Positions 1-8,155 of a stretch of DNA of 64,000 nt are shown one piece after another. The stretch spans positions 6,448,001-6,512,000 of the forward strand of contig NZ_CP021978.1 in NCBI RefSeq assembly GCF_004803895.1, given 5' to 3'. This stretch comes from Streptomyces hawaiiensis. Its GTDB lineage: Bacteria; Actinomycetota; Actinomycetes; Streptomycetales; Streptomycetaceae. The notes under the pieces were generated by a model. The model did not search any database, was not told where the DNA came from, and was given only the letters and a program-made list of their open reading frames with translations. The translations under genes were made by a program, and so were the position numbers. The first letter of the stretch is position 1, and every line of letters starts with the position of its first letter.

Positions 1-446
1 TCCGGGGTCGTGATCAGGATGTCCGGCGGACGGGTCGACAGCGCTCGGCGCTCGGCGGCGGGGGTGTCGCCCGAGCGGATGCCCACCTTGACCTCGGGCT
101 CGGGCAGGCCGAGGCGCACGGACTCCTGGCGGATGCCGGTCAGCGGACTGCGCAGGTTGCGCTCGACGTCCACCGCCAGGGCCTTCAAGGGCGAGACGTA
201 CAGCACGCGGCAGCGCTTCTTGGGGTCGGCGGGGGGAGGCGCCGAGGCCAGTTGGTCCAGAGCGGCCAGGAAGGCCGCCAGGGTCTTGCCGGAGCCGGTG
301 GGGGCGACGACCAGCACGTCCGAGCCCTCGTGGATGGCCTGCCACGCACCGGCTTGGGCCGAGGTGGGCGCGGAGAAGGCACCCGTGAACCAGGCGCGGG
401 TCGCGGGGGAGAAGCCGTCCAGGGCTCGCTGCGCATTGCTGGGCAT
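1..446 (-). CDS. lhr: Lhr-type DEAD/DEAH helicase, N-terminal part (runs off window)
   Basis: Only the first 148 codons lie in the window; the gene continues past base 1. The reading frame opens MPSNAQRALDGFSPATRAWF and has motif I (APTGSGKT, about residues 50-57) followed by a VLYVSPLKALAVDVERNL block. This is the signature of the Lhr family of large superfamily 2 helicases, which act in DNA repair. The family is usually about 1,500 residues long, so nine tenths of the protein is missing. The ATG at 446 is chosen because a CACGAT -10-like hexamer ends 6 bases upstream, suggesting a leaderless or nearly leaderless transcript. A damage-type promoter element and tandem repeats lie directly upstream. 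The assignment to Lhr rather than another large SF2 helicase is fairly sure. Confidence 0.85.
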   Translation of the reverse strand, partial: MPSNAQRALDGFSPATRAWFTGAFSAPTSAQAGAWQAIHEGSDVLVVAPTGSGKTLAAFLAALDQLASAPPPADPKKRCRVLYVSPLKALAVDVERNLRSPLTGIRQESVRLGLPEPEVKVGIRSGDTPAAERRALSTRPPDILITTP

Positions 447-475
447 GCGTCCATCGTGCACCTCGGCACTGACAA
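447..475 (-). promoter_or_regulatory. RecA-NDp/PafBC-like promoter of lhr
   Basis: On the minus strand TTGTCAGTG (475-467) is followed by exactly 8 bases and CACGAT (458-453), with lhr starting 6 bases later. The 9-mer matches perfectly the mycobacterial LexA-independent damage promoter TTGTCRGTG-N8-TAnnnT; only the first base of the -10 differs. Confidence 0.6.
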
Positions 476-568
476 CGGGGCCTCGCCGCCTCGTGACCCC
501 AGTGACAACGGGGCCTCGCCGCCTCGTGGCCCCACTGACAACAGGGGCCGCGCCGCCTCGTGGCCTGC
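467..568. repeat. Three 33-bp tandem repeats carrying the damage-promoter 9-mer
   Basis: Three imperfect head-to-tail units begin at 467, 500 and 533. Each starts with CACTGACAA (or CAGTGACAA in unit 2), which is TTGTCAGTG read on the lhr strand, and continues with a GGGGCC-rich, CGCCTCGTG-containing arm. Unit 3 has an extra base change in the G run. The 33-bp period is close to three helical turns. There are no spacers, so this is not a CRISPR array. Confidence 0.85.
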
Positions 569-629
569 CGCTTCGCCGGGGTGCCGGCCGGGGTGCATCG
601 TGTCGCCCGCGGCCGCGGACAATGGTCGT

Positions 630-1460
630 ATGAACGAGCGCGCACGGCACTGGCAGTACGACGAGCTGCCGGGGGTCGATCTGTTGCGGGCCCGGTATGT
701 GCGCAAGACGTTCGTGCGGCACACGCACGAGAACTTCGTGATCGCCGCCATCGCCGACGGGGTGGAGGTCTTCCACCACGGCGGGGGCGATCAGTACGCC
801 GGAGCCGGGGCTCTCGCACTGGTGAATCCCGACACGCCGCACACGGGACGGGCCGGGGTGCCCGAAGGGTGGCGGTACGGGGCCGTGTACCCCTCGGCCG
901 AGGTGGTGCGGGAGATCGCGGCCGAGACGACTTCACTGCGCGGGACGCCGGGGTTCGTCAGCCCGGTGGTCGACGATCCCTATGCCGGGGGTCTGGTGCA
1001 CCAGGTGCTGCGGGCCGCCGACGAGGGCAACGCGCTGGCTGCGGACACGCTGCTGCGGGTCGCCGTGACCAGGCTGCTGCGATTGAACGGCGGGCCCCTG
1101 CCCCGGCGCCAGGTGCGGACGGCGGGAGCCCGGATCGCGGCACGCGCGCGTGGTGTGCTGGAAGAGCGGATGGCACATCCGCCGACCCTGGAGCAACTGG
1201 CGGCCGACCTCGGGACCAGCCCGTTCGCCCTGCTGCGGGCCTTCCGGGGCGTCTACGGGATGCCGCCGCACGCGTGGCTCACGGACGCGCGGGTCCGGCG
1301 GGCGCGGCGGCTGCTGGACACGGGGACGGCGCCCTCCGAGGTCGCCCTGGCCGTCGGGTTCACCGACCAGCCGCATCTCAACCGGCACTTCAGCCGGATG
1401 GTCGGCGTGCCTCCGGGGGCGTACCAACGGGAGCGCAAGAACGTACAAGATCTGCGGTAG
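630..1460 (+). CDS. AraC-family transcriptional regulator
   Basis: A 276-residue regulator. The N-terminal half (about 1-160) is a cupin-like sensing domain with the typical RHTHENFVIA motif near residue 30. The C-terminal 100 residues form the AraC double helix-turn-helix: PPTLEQLAADLGTSPFALLRAFRGVYGMPPHAWLTDARVRRARRLL is followed by the second helix-turn-helix, which ends near HLNRHFSRMVGVPPGAY. The ligand is unknown. It lies 23 bp upstream of azlC-azlD on the same strand, so it probably controls that amino-acid exporter or is cotranscribed with it. The ATG at 630 gives a normal family length; the reading frame stays open far upstream, but that part is repeat DNA and low complexity. Confidence 0.88.
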   Translation: MNERARHWQYDELPGVDLLRARYVRKTFVRHTHENFVIAAIADGVEVFHHGGGDQYAGAGALALVNPDTPHTGRAGVPEGWRYGAVYPSAEVVREIAAETTSLRGTPGFVSPVVDDPYAGGLVHQVLRAADEGNALAADTLLRVAVTRLLRLNGGPLPRRQVRTAGARIAARARGVLEERMAHPPTLEQLAADLGTSPFALLRAFRGVYGMPPHAWLTDARVRRARRLLDTGTAPSEVALAVGFTDQPHLNRHFSRMVGVPPGAYQRERKNVQDLR

Positions 1461-1483
1461 CCGCTGGTCGTAGCGTGCGGGTC

Positions 1484-2206
1484 GTGGCAGATCAGACAGC
1501 TCTCGAAGATGCGGACATCGGTGGGAAGGCGAACCGGGCCGTCGTGCGCGACGCCCTGGGGGTCGGGGTGGCCGTCGGGCTGTCCGGGTTCGCCTTCGGA
1601 GTGACATCAGCTGGCAGCGGACTCACGCTGCTGCAGACGTGCGCGCTCAGTCTTCTGGTGTTCACCGGTGCGTCCCAGTTCGCCCTGGTAGGGGCCCTCG
1701 CGGCCGGGGGCAGCCCGTTCACCGCCGCCGCCGGGGCCTTCTTCCTGGGCGTGCGGAACGCCTTCTACGGCTTGCGTCTGTCGCAGCTGCTGGCCCTCCC
1801 GCGCGCGGTGCGGCCGTTCGCCGCCCAGTGGGTGATCGACGAGACGGCCGCCGTCGCGCTCGCCCAGCCCACACGGCGCGCCGCACGGCTCGGGTTCGTC
1901 GTGACCGGGCTGAGCCTGTACCTCCTGTGGAACCTCACCACGCTGCTCGGCGCCGTGGGCGCGGAGGCCATCGGGGACACCGACGCGTGGGGCCTGGACG
2001 CCGCCGGCCCCGCGGTGTTTCTGGCGCTGCTCGCGCCGATGCTGAAGACCGGCACCGAGCGGGCCGTCGCCGGGCTCGCCGTGCTGCTGGGACTCGGACT
2101 GCTGCCCGTCCTGCCCGCCGGGGTGCCGGTGCTGCTGGCCGCGCTGGCGGCGCCGGCCGTGCTGTGGGCGGACGGCCGGCGCAGGGGACAGGGGGACGCA
2201 CGGTGA
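1484..2206 (+). CDS. azlC: AzlC-family branched-chain amino-acid exporter, large subunit
   Basis: A 240-residue integral membrane protein with about six hydrophobic segments. The family motif region GFAFGVTSAGSGLT...FTGASQFALVGALAAGG (about residues 30-70) and the LGVRNAFYGLRLS block are clear. AzlC with AzlD exports branched-chain amino acids or their analogues. The GTG at 1484 is preferred; an in-frame GTG at 1475 is possible. Its stop codon overlaps the start of azlD (GTGA at 2203-2206), so the two are translationally coupled. The upstream AraC gene probably belongs to the same unit. Confidence 0.9.
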   Translation: MADQTALEDADIGGKANRAVVRDALGVGVAVGLSGFAFGVTSAGSGLTLLQTCALSLLVFTGASQFALVGALAAGGSPFTAAAGAFFLGVRNAFYGLRLSQLLALPRAVRPFAAQWVIDETAAVALAQPTRRAARLGFVVTGLSLYLLWNLTTLLGAVGAEAIGDTDAWGLDAAGPAVFLALLAPMLKTGTERAVAGLAVLLGLGLLPVLPAGVPVLLAALAAPAVLWADGRRRGQGDAR

Positions 2207-2514
2207 ACGTGTGGATCGCGATCGGTGTGACCGTCCTCGGGTGCTACGCCGTCAAGCTGGCCGGGCTCCTGGTGCCCGAAGGGGCCCTGGAGCGGCCTGT
2301 CGTCAAACGCCTCGCCGCGCTGCTGCCCGTCGCGCTGCTCGCTGCCCTCACCGCCCAGCAGACCTTCGCCGACGGGCAGACGCCGGTGCTGGACGCGCGG
2401 GCCGCCGGACTCGCCGCCGCGGCCCTCGCACTGGTGCTGCGCGCCCCGTTCCTGCTCGTCGTCGCCGCGGCCGTGCTGGTGACCGCGGGGGTGCGGGCCA
2501 TGGGGGCGGGGTGA
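2203..2514 (+). CDS. azlD: AzlD-family small subunit of amino-acid exporter
   Basis: A 103-residue membrane protein with about three or four hydrophobic helices, starting MNVWIAIGVTVLGCYAVKLAGLLVP. The length, composition and partnership with AzlC fit the AzlD family (about 100-110 residues). The GTG start overlaps the azlC stop by four bases, the usual arrangement for this pair. It ends one base before the stop codon of the converging downstream gene, leaving no room for an intergenic terminator. Confidence 0.88.
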   Translation: MNVWIAIGVTVLGCYAVKLAGLLVPEGALERPVVKRLAALLPVALLAALTAQQTFADGQTPVLDARAAGLAAAALALVLRAPFLLVVAAAVLVTAGVRAMGAG

Positions 2515-3459
2515 TCAGTCGATGACGTGGCCGTACGCGCTGAGCACGCGCAGGGCCTCGATCGTCACGAGCGGGCGGGCCTCCAGGGCGGGGGCCGGGG
2601 CCCAGCGGCGCCACCGGACGGGCCAGCCGCCGTCCTCCTGCTGCTGGGCCGCGAGATGGTCCAGGGACCGGGCCATCTCCTCGTCCGTGAACCACGCGCG
2701 CGCGAGCGAGCGCGGTGTCCGCGCGTAGTCGCACGGGAAGTGGTGCTCCCCCGGGGCGTAGCCGGGGGACACCGGATACGCGTCCAGGTCGTCGGGGTCC
2801 AGGGCCGCGAGACGGTGTTCGCGGACCAGGCGGCCGAGACGGCCGGCGGCCGCCTCCGCGCGCGGGCGGTCAGGGGCGGAATCCAGGAAGGCCACAGCGG
2901 CCTCGATCTCGTACGGGTGCGACTTCTCCAGGCCCTCGACCGCCTGCCAGCAGAAGTCCGTGGCCCGGAACAGCCAGGCGTGCCACACCCCGTTGCGGTG
3001 CAGCAGCCCCACCACCGGCCCCGTGGCCAGGAGGTCGCTGGGCGGATCGTCCACCACCGTCACGAAGGGAGCCGTCGGGTAGCCGCGCTGGCTGGGATGG
3101 ATCGCGGGGAGGGCGCCGTCCGCCGTGGAGACCGACGTCAGGTAGCGGCAGATGCGTTCCACGCGCTGGCCGGCGCAGCGTCCGATCGCGTCCAGGACCC
3201 GCAGGGCGTGCGCGGTGTGCAGCGGCTGGCTGACCGGGCCGCGCAGATCGGGCTCCAGCGCGTGGCCGTACCCACCGTCCTCGTTGCGGTAGGCGTCCAG
3301 GGCGGTCTCCACCGGGTCGGCGGCGGCGCCCCGGAAGTGGTGGGCGAAGCGGTGCTGCTCGAGCACGCGCGCGGTGAGCCGGACGAAACGCTCCGCGCGC
3401 GTGACGGGGCTGTGCGGCGAGGGCGTCGGGGGGACTTCGGTAGCTCCTGATTCGGCCAT
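2515..3459 (-). CDS. Hypothetical protein with terpenoid-cyclase-like alpha/alpha toroid repeats
   Basis: A 314-residue soluble protein with no signal peptide. Two QW-like motifs, NEDGGYGHALEPD (about residues 55-67) and QQEDGGWPVRW near residue 280, resemble the repeats of prenyltransferase/squalene-cyclase alpha-toroid folds. No DXDD or DXD catalytic motif is obvious, so an enzyme activity cannot be claimed. It abuts azlD tail to tail without a gap. It is probably monocistronic and reads away from the DUF3046 gene, which starts 80 bp from its own start. The fold assignment is tentative and the function is unknown. Confidence 0.75.
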   Translation of the reverse strand: MAESGATEVPPTPSPHSPVTRAERFVRLTARVLEQHRFAHHFRGAAADPVETALDAYRNEDGGYGHALEPDLRGPVSQPLHTAHALRVLDAIGRCAGQRVERICRYLTSVSTADGALPAIHPSQRGYPTAPFVTVVDDPPSDLLATGPVVGLLHRNGVWHAWLFRATDFCWQAVEGLEKSHPYEIEAAVAFLDSAPDRPRAEAAAGRLGRLVREHRLAALDPDDLDAYPVSPGYAPGEHHFPCDYARTPRSLARAWFTDEEMARSLDHLAAQQQEDGGWPVRWRRWAPAPALEARPLVTIEALRVLSAYGHVID

Positions 3460-3539
3460 GGGTCAGACCGTAGGGCGCGAAACGGCGCCGGCAGGCGGTC
3501 ACGGCTCAGGCCCACCCCCAGGGGCGGGATACTGGAGTC

Positions 3540-3734
3540 ATGCGGTTGACGGTCTTCTGGCAGCGAATGGCGGAGCACTTCGGTCCTGGCTACGCCGAAA
3601 CCTTCGCGCGCGACCACGTGATGTCCGAGCTCGGCGGGCGCACCGTGGACGAGGCGCTCGCGGCCGGCTGGGGCGCCAAGGAGGTCTGGCAGGTCGTCTG
3701 CTCGGTGATGGACGTGCCCCGGGAGAGGCACTGA
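3540..3734 (+). CDS. DUF3046 family protein
   Basis: A 64-residue protein, MRLTVFWQRMAEHFGPGYAE..., matching the small actinobacterial DUF3046 family that is characteristically encoded just upstream of recA. The function is unknown. A GATACT hexamer ends 6 bases before the ATG, so the transcript may be leaderless. The conserved position by recA suggests a link to recombination or repair, but nothing in the sequence shows it. Confidence 0.88.
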   Translation: MRLTVFWQRMAEHFGPGYAETFARDHVMSELGGRTVDEALAAGWGAKEVWQVVCSVMDVPRERH

Positions 3735-3861
3735 CCGTCGCCGACGAGCCTCGGAGATCGTCGGCGGGCAGGGTTCACCGGCCTCGGAGACCGTCGGCCG
3801 GATCGGCCGGCCGGCCGAGGACGTCGCTGACCGGTCACGAAGATCGCAGGCGGGTACACGG

Positions 3862-3884
3862 CTGTCGGTGGTGTGGGCCAGACT
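3862..3884 (+). promoter_or_regulatory. RecA-NDp/PafBC-like promoter of the AI-2E gene
   Basis: CTGTCGGTG (3862-3870), 8 bases, then CAGACT (3879-3884), with the GTG start 6 bases later. It differs from TTGTCRGTG-N8-TAnnnT at one position in each half. The spacing supports a leaderless start at 3891. Confidence 0.45.
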
Positions 3885-3890
3885 TGGACC

Positions 3891-5156
3891 GTGGCACCCA
3901 CTGACGAGACCGGGCAGGCAGCCCAGCAGTCACCAGCTTCCGGTACGACGCCGCCCGCCCCGCCCCCGGTCGGCGGGGCCGGGGCGAACGGCCGTATGCC
4001 GCGCTGGCTGCCCCGCGCCATGGTGCTCGCGCTTGCCCTCGTCGCCGTGTTCCAGCTGGGCAGCTGGGCCTTCCACCAGCTCACCGGCCTGCTGATCAAC
4101 ATCCTCATCGCGTTCTTCCTGGCGCTCGCCATAGAGCCCGCGGTCAGCTGGATGGCCTCGCGCGGCATGCGCAGAGGGCTCGCCACGTTCGTCGTCTTCA
4201 TCGGCGTGATGATCGTGTCGGCCGGCTTCGTCACCCTGCTCGGTTCCGTCCTCGCGGACCAGATCATCAAGCTGATCGAAGGCTTCCCCGCGTACCTCGA
4301 CTCCGTCATCCACTGGATCAACACGCACTTCAGAACCGACCTGAAACGCGTCGACATCCAGGAGGGCGTGCTCCGCTCCGACTGGCTGCGCAACTACGTA
4401 CAGAACAGCGCCACCGGCGTCCTGGCCGTGTCCGCCCAGGTCATCGGGGGCCTCTTCCAACTGCTCACGATCGCCCTGTTCTCGTTCTACTTCGCCGCCG
4501 ACGGCCCGCGACTGCGCCGCGCGATCTGCTCGGTCCTGCCGCCAGCCCGCCAGGCCGAGGTACTGCGCGCGTGGGAGATCGCCGTCAACAAGACCGGCGG
4601 CTACATCTACTCCCGCGGCCTGATGGCGCTGATCTCCGGCGTGGCGCACTTCGTCCTGCTGCAGGTCCTGGACGTGCCCTACGCGCCCGTGCTCGCCGTG
4701 TGGGTGGGCCTGGTGTCGCAGTTCATCCCCACCATCGGCACCTATCTCGCGGGCGCCCTGCCCATGCTGATCGCGTTCACTGTGGATCCCTGGTACGCCC
4801 TGTGGGTGCTGGTCTTCGTCGTCATCTACCAGCAGTTCGAGAACTACGTGCTGCAACCCAAGCTGACCTCCAAGACCGTCGACATCCACCCCGCGGTCGC
4901 CTTCGGCTCGGTCATCGCCGGCACCGCCCTCCTCGGCGCCGTCGGCGCGCTGATCGCCATCCCCGCCATCGCCACGCTCCAGGCCTTCCTCGGGGCGTAT
5001 GTGAAGCGCTACGACGTCACGGACGACCCCCGGGTGCACGGCCACCGCCGGCGGGGAGAGGGACCGGGCCTGCTCACGCGCGCGAGAGGGCTGTGGGCAC
5101 GGCGGCCGACGGCGGAGCGGCCCGGAGACGGGGGCTCCGGAAAGCGCTCCTCCTGA
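3891..5156 (+). CDS. AI-2E family transporter-like membrane protein
   Basis: A 421-residue polytopic membrane protein of the AI-2E (PerM/TqsA) exporter family. After a Pro/Ala-rich cytoplasmic tail of about 40 residues come paired hydrophobic helices, the family's long periplasmic/amphipathic middle (FPAYLDSVIHWINTHF...), and a C-terminal block of helices ending ALIAIPAIATLQAFLGAYVKRYD. Substrates of actinobacterial members are not known. The GTG at 3891 is chosen over the in-frame GTG at 3873 because a -10-like CAGACT ends 6 bases upstream. The last codons and stop lie in an 18-bp perfect duplication. Confidence 0.87.
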   Translation: MAPTDETGQAAQQSPASGTTPPAPPPVGGAGANGRMPRWLPRAMVLALALVAVFQLGSWAFHQLTGLLINILIAFFLALAIEPAVSWMASRGMRRGLATFVVFIGVMIVSAGFVTLLGSVLADQIIKLIEGFPAYLDSVIHWINTHFRTDLKRVDIQEGVLRSDWLRNYVQNSATGVLAVSAQVIGGLFQLLTIALFSFYFAADGPRLRRAICSVLPPARQAEVLRAWEIAVNKTGGYIYSRGLMALISGVAHFVLLQVLDVPYAPVLAVWVGLVSQFIPTIGTYLAGALPMLIAFTVDPWYALWVLVFVVIYQQFENYVLQPKLTSKTVDIHPAVAFGSVIAGTALLGAVGALIAIPAIATLQAFLGAYVKRYDVTDDPRVHGHRRRGEGPGLLTRARGLWARRPTAERPGDGGSGKRSS

Positions 5157-5180
5157 GCGGCCCGCTCCTCCTGAGCGGCC
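5145..5180. repeat. 18-bp perfect tandem duplication over a stop codon
   Basis: CGCTCCTCCTGAGCGGCC occurs twice in a row (5145-5162 and 5163-5180). Copy 1 contains the stop codon of the AI-2E gene. The unit length is a multiple of three, so the duplicate repeats the same codons and stop after the gene end. Confidence 0.9.
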
Positions 5181-5195
5181 CGAGCCGCCCGGACC

Positions 5196-5750
5196 CTACG
5201 GCGTCGCGGCCTTCAGGAGGCTCGCCCGCTCGTCGGGCGGGATGAGCCCGCCCGGCAGCGTCCGGTCGTCCAGCAGACCCCCCACCAGTTCGGCATGCTC
5301 GGAGAACACGGCCCGGCACCGTGCGCGTTCCGGGTGGTCGCGATCGCTGCCCAAGAACCGGATCGCCTGCTCACTGCCTCCGTCGACGGGATGCGAGAGC
5401 TCCGCGACGACGAACAGGACCTCGACCAGCTCGGTCCGCACCGGCACCGCCGGATCGGCGGCGAGGCGGAGCAGGAACGGCAGAGCTGCCGACATGGCCG
5501 GGCCCAGCCTGAAGACACCGTCCATCAGGACGTTGCAGAGCACCCGCTCGGCCTCGGAAGCCGAGGCCGGATCCAGCAGACCGCCCATGAGGGCCGGGAC
5601 CCCGGCGGGGCAACCGGGGAAGTCTGCCCAGGTGACGTCGTCACAGCCGCGTAGCGCGGGATGGTCCCGGCCGTACTGCGGTGCCTGGGGGAACTCCTGA
5701 AGGAATCGTGCGACGGCGGCTTCCTTGCCAGCCGCGGTGATCCGGCACAT
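5196..5750 (-). CDS. Hypothetical HEAT-repeat-like protein
   Basis: A 184-residue soluble protein starting MCRITAAGKEAAVARFLQEF. The middle (about residues 80-140) is a run of amphipathic helices, GPAMSAALPFLLRLAADPAVPVRTELVEVLFVVAELS, that looks like one or two HEAT-type repeats. No catalytic motif is visible. The ATG at 5750 is chosen because GGGGGAGAGG lies just upstream; the longer open frame to 5906 has no such site. It sits alone, facing away from recA, in a gap that is otherwise part of the conserved AI-2E-recA neighbourhood, so it may be an accessory insertion. Confidence 0.7.
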   Translation of the reverse strand: MCRITAAGKEAAVARFLQEFPQAPQYGRDHPALRGCDDVTWADFPGCPAGVPALMGGLLDPASASEAERVLCNVLMDGVFRLGPAMSAALPFLLRLAADPAVPVRTELVEVLFVVAELSHPVDGGSEQAIRFLGSDRDHPERARCRAVFSEHAELVGGLLDDRTLPGGLIPPDERASLLKAATP

Positions 5751-5855
5751 CGGCCTCTCCCCCCTCGAGTGCACGCACCTGCGTGCGGGGCGCACGGTAC
5801 TCCGGCACGAGCTCACCCCGACATGGGGCAAGGTGCGCGGTGCCGCGTGGTGCGC

Positions 5856-5884
5856 TTGACACGAAAATCGAACATCCATTCTCA
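5856..5884 (+). promoter_or_regulatory. recA promoter 1 with LexA (SOS) box
   Basis: TTGACA (5856-5861) is a perfect -35, with a weak -10 (TTCTCA, 5879-5884) 17 bases on. Between them lies TCGAACATCCATTCT; its GAAC-N4-ATTC core (5870-5881) resembles the actinobacterial SOS consensus GAAC-N4-GTTC with a degenerate right half. LexA bound here would cover the -10. Confidence 0.65.
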
Positions 5885-5910
5885 TGGACAGACCGGCGAG
5901 GCTCAACGAA

Positions 5911-5945
5911 GGGCATTTCGACGTACTTTGGGTAGATAAATGCCC
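5911..5945. repeat. 8-bp perfect inverted repeat upstream of recA
   Basis: GGGCATTT (5911-5918) and AAATGCCC (5938-5945) form a perfect stem with a 19-base loop. It lies between the two recA promoters, in the leader of transcripts from the upstream one. Confidence 0.6.
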
Positions 5946-5948
5946 CAG

Positions 5949-5957
5949 TTATCCACA
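5949..5957 (+). promoter_or_regulatory. DnaA-box-like 9-mer upstream of recA
   Basis: TTATCCACA is an exact match to the classical bacterial DnaA box, followed by GG. It is single, so it is not an origin; it may be a DnaA regulatory or titration site. Confidence 0.4.
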
Positions 5958-5980
5958 GGCCGGACGTGCGTCGGGGCGCA

Positions 5981-6003
5981 TTGTCAGTGGCAGGCGTTAG
6001 CGT
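5981..6003 (+). promoter_or_regulatory. recA promoter 2, RecA-NDp (PafBC) type
   Basis: TTGTCAGTG (5981-5989), 8 bases, then TAGCGT (5998-6003): an exact match to the LexA-independent, damage-inducible recA promoter described in mycobacteria. Transcription would start near 6010, about 37 bases before the recA ATG. Confidence 0.8.
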
Positions 6004-6046
6004 CTTTGACGTGAAGCGATCGACTCAAGCAAATCGGGTGGAACCC

Positions 6047-7171
<1,125 letters not shown>

Positions 7172-7174
7172 CCC

Positions 7175-7993
7175 GTGACACGGCGAACCGACTGGGCGGA
7201 GTACGAGTACGTTGCCTCCGGTGCCCCCCGGGGTAGGGGCACCGGAGGCGACGTGGGATCAGCCGTGGACGGGGAGGCCGGCCCCGAGGACACACCACAC
7301 GAGGGCGACCGGCTGTACGAGGGCGGGGACGACACCGGGCCGCACGGGGGCGGCTCACCCAGAGGCGGCTCGCGTGACGGCGGGCCGCGCGGCAGGCGGG
7401 GTCGTCGTCGGCGTGGTTTCGGTGAGGCGGCGGCTGATGCCGAGGACGGAGGTGCCCTCTCCTCGTCGAGGGCCGAGCAGGAGGCACCTCCAGGGGACCC
7501 GGTCGAGCAGGCTCGGGCGATCTGCCTGCGCCTGCTCACCGGGACCCCGCGGACCCGTAAGCAACTCGCCGACGCCCTGCGCAAGCGGCAGATCCCGGAC
7601 GACGCCGCCGAGGAGGTGCTGTCGCGGTTCGAAGAGGTCGGCCTCATCAACGACGGTGCCTTCGCGGACGCGTGGGTGGAGTCCCGGCACCACGGCAGAG
7701 GGCTGGCCCGGCGGGCGCTCGCCCGCGAGCTGCGGACCAAGGGCGTGGACTCCACACTGATCGACGAGGCCGTCTCCCAGCTCGACTCCGAGCAAGAAGA
7801 GGCGACCGCGCATGAGCTCGTCGCCCGCAAGCTCCGCTCCACCCGTGGCCTCGACCGCGACAAACGCCTCCGCCGCCTCGCGGGCATGCTCGCCCGCAAG
7901 GGCTACCCCGAGGGCATGGCCCTGCGGGTCGTCCGGCAGGCGCTGGAGGAGGAGGGGGAGGACACGGAGTTTCTCGGGGACGAGGGGTTCTGA
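7175..7993 (+). CDS. recX: RecX regulator of RecA
   Basis: A 272-residue protein. The C-terminal 160 residues are the RecX three-helix-repeat domain: QARAICLRLLTGTPRTRKQLADALRKR, then VLSRFEEVGLINDGAFADAWVESR and RLRRLAGMLARKGYPEGMALRVVRQAL. RecX binds inside the RecA filament groove and limits its growth. The first 105 residues are Gly/Arg/Asp-rich and look disordered, an extension usual for streptomycete RecX. The GTG start lies 3 bases after the recA stop, so the pair is cotranscribed and probably translationally coupled. Confidence 0.95.
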   Translation: MTRRTDWAEYEYVASGAPRGRGTGGDVGSAVDGEAGPEDTPHEGDRLYEGGDDTGPHGGGSPRGGSRDGGPRGRRGRRRRGFGEAAADAEDGGALSSSRAEQEAPPGDPVEQARAICLRLLTGTPRTRKQLADALRKRQIPDDAAEEVLSRFEEVGLINDGAFADAWVESRHHGRGLARRALARELRTKGVDSTLIDEAVSQLDSEQEEATAHELVARKLRSTRGLDRDKRLRRLAGMLARKGYPEGMALRVVRQALEEEGEDTEFLGDEGF

Positions 7994-8034
7994 GCGGACT
8001 GTGCCGCTGACGCAGGTCTGAAACGGGGGCGGGA

Positions 8035-8109
8035 GGGGGGAGGAGGAGCCCCCCCGAGTGGAGGCTCAAGACCGGTTCTCGCTGCCGACGCGACAACCGC
8101 CAGAACCGG
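8035..8109 (+). terminator. Putative recA-recX terminator hairpins
   Basis: GGGGGG (8035-8040) can pair with CCCCCC (8049-8054) around an 8-base loop, and CCGGTTCT (8072-8079) with AGAACCGG (8102-8109). There is no U tract, as is common in Streptomyces. The region also separates recX from the converging rhodanese gene. Confidence 0.45.
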
Positions 8110-8154
8110 CTCAGGCGACTTCCCAGGTGACCGGCTCAGGCGACTTCCCAGGTG
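8106..8154. repeat. 25-bp direct tandem repeat (two copies)
   Basis: CCGGCTCAGGCGACTTCCCA followed by GGTGA/GG occurs at 8106 and 8131, identical over 24 bases. It ends at the stop of the rhodanese gene and lies in noncoding DNA. Confidence 0.85.
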
Positions 8155-8155
8155 G

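Noticed and set aside
467..568. Tandem 33-bp units as a CRISPR array
   Set aside because: The units abut with no unique spacers and there are no cas genes.
252..629. Extending the AraC gene upstream through the 33-bp repeats
   Set aside because: The frame is open, but the added residues are an 11-residue repeat (DNGASPPRGPT type) overlapping the lhr gene; ATG 630 gives the normal family length.
5949..5957. DnaA box as a replication origin
   Set aside because: It is single, and dnaA, dnaN and clustered boxes are absent.
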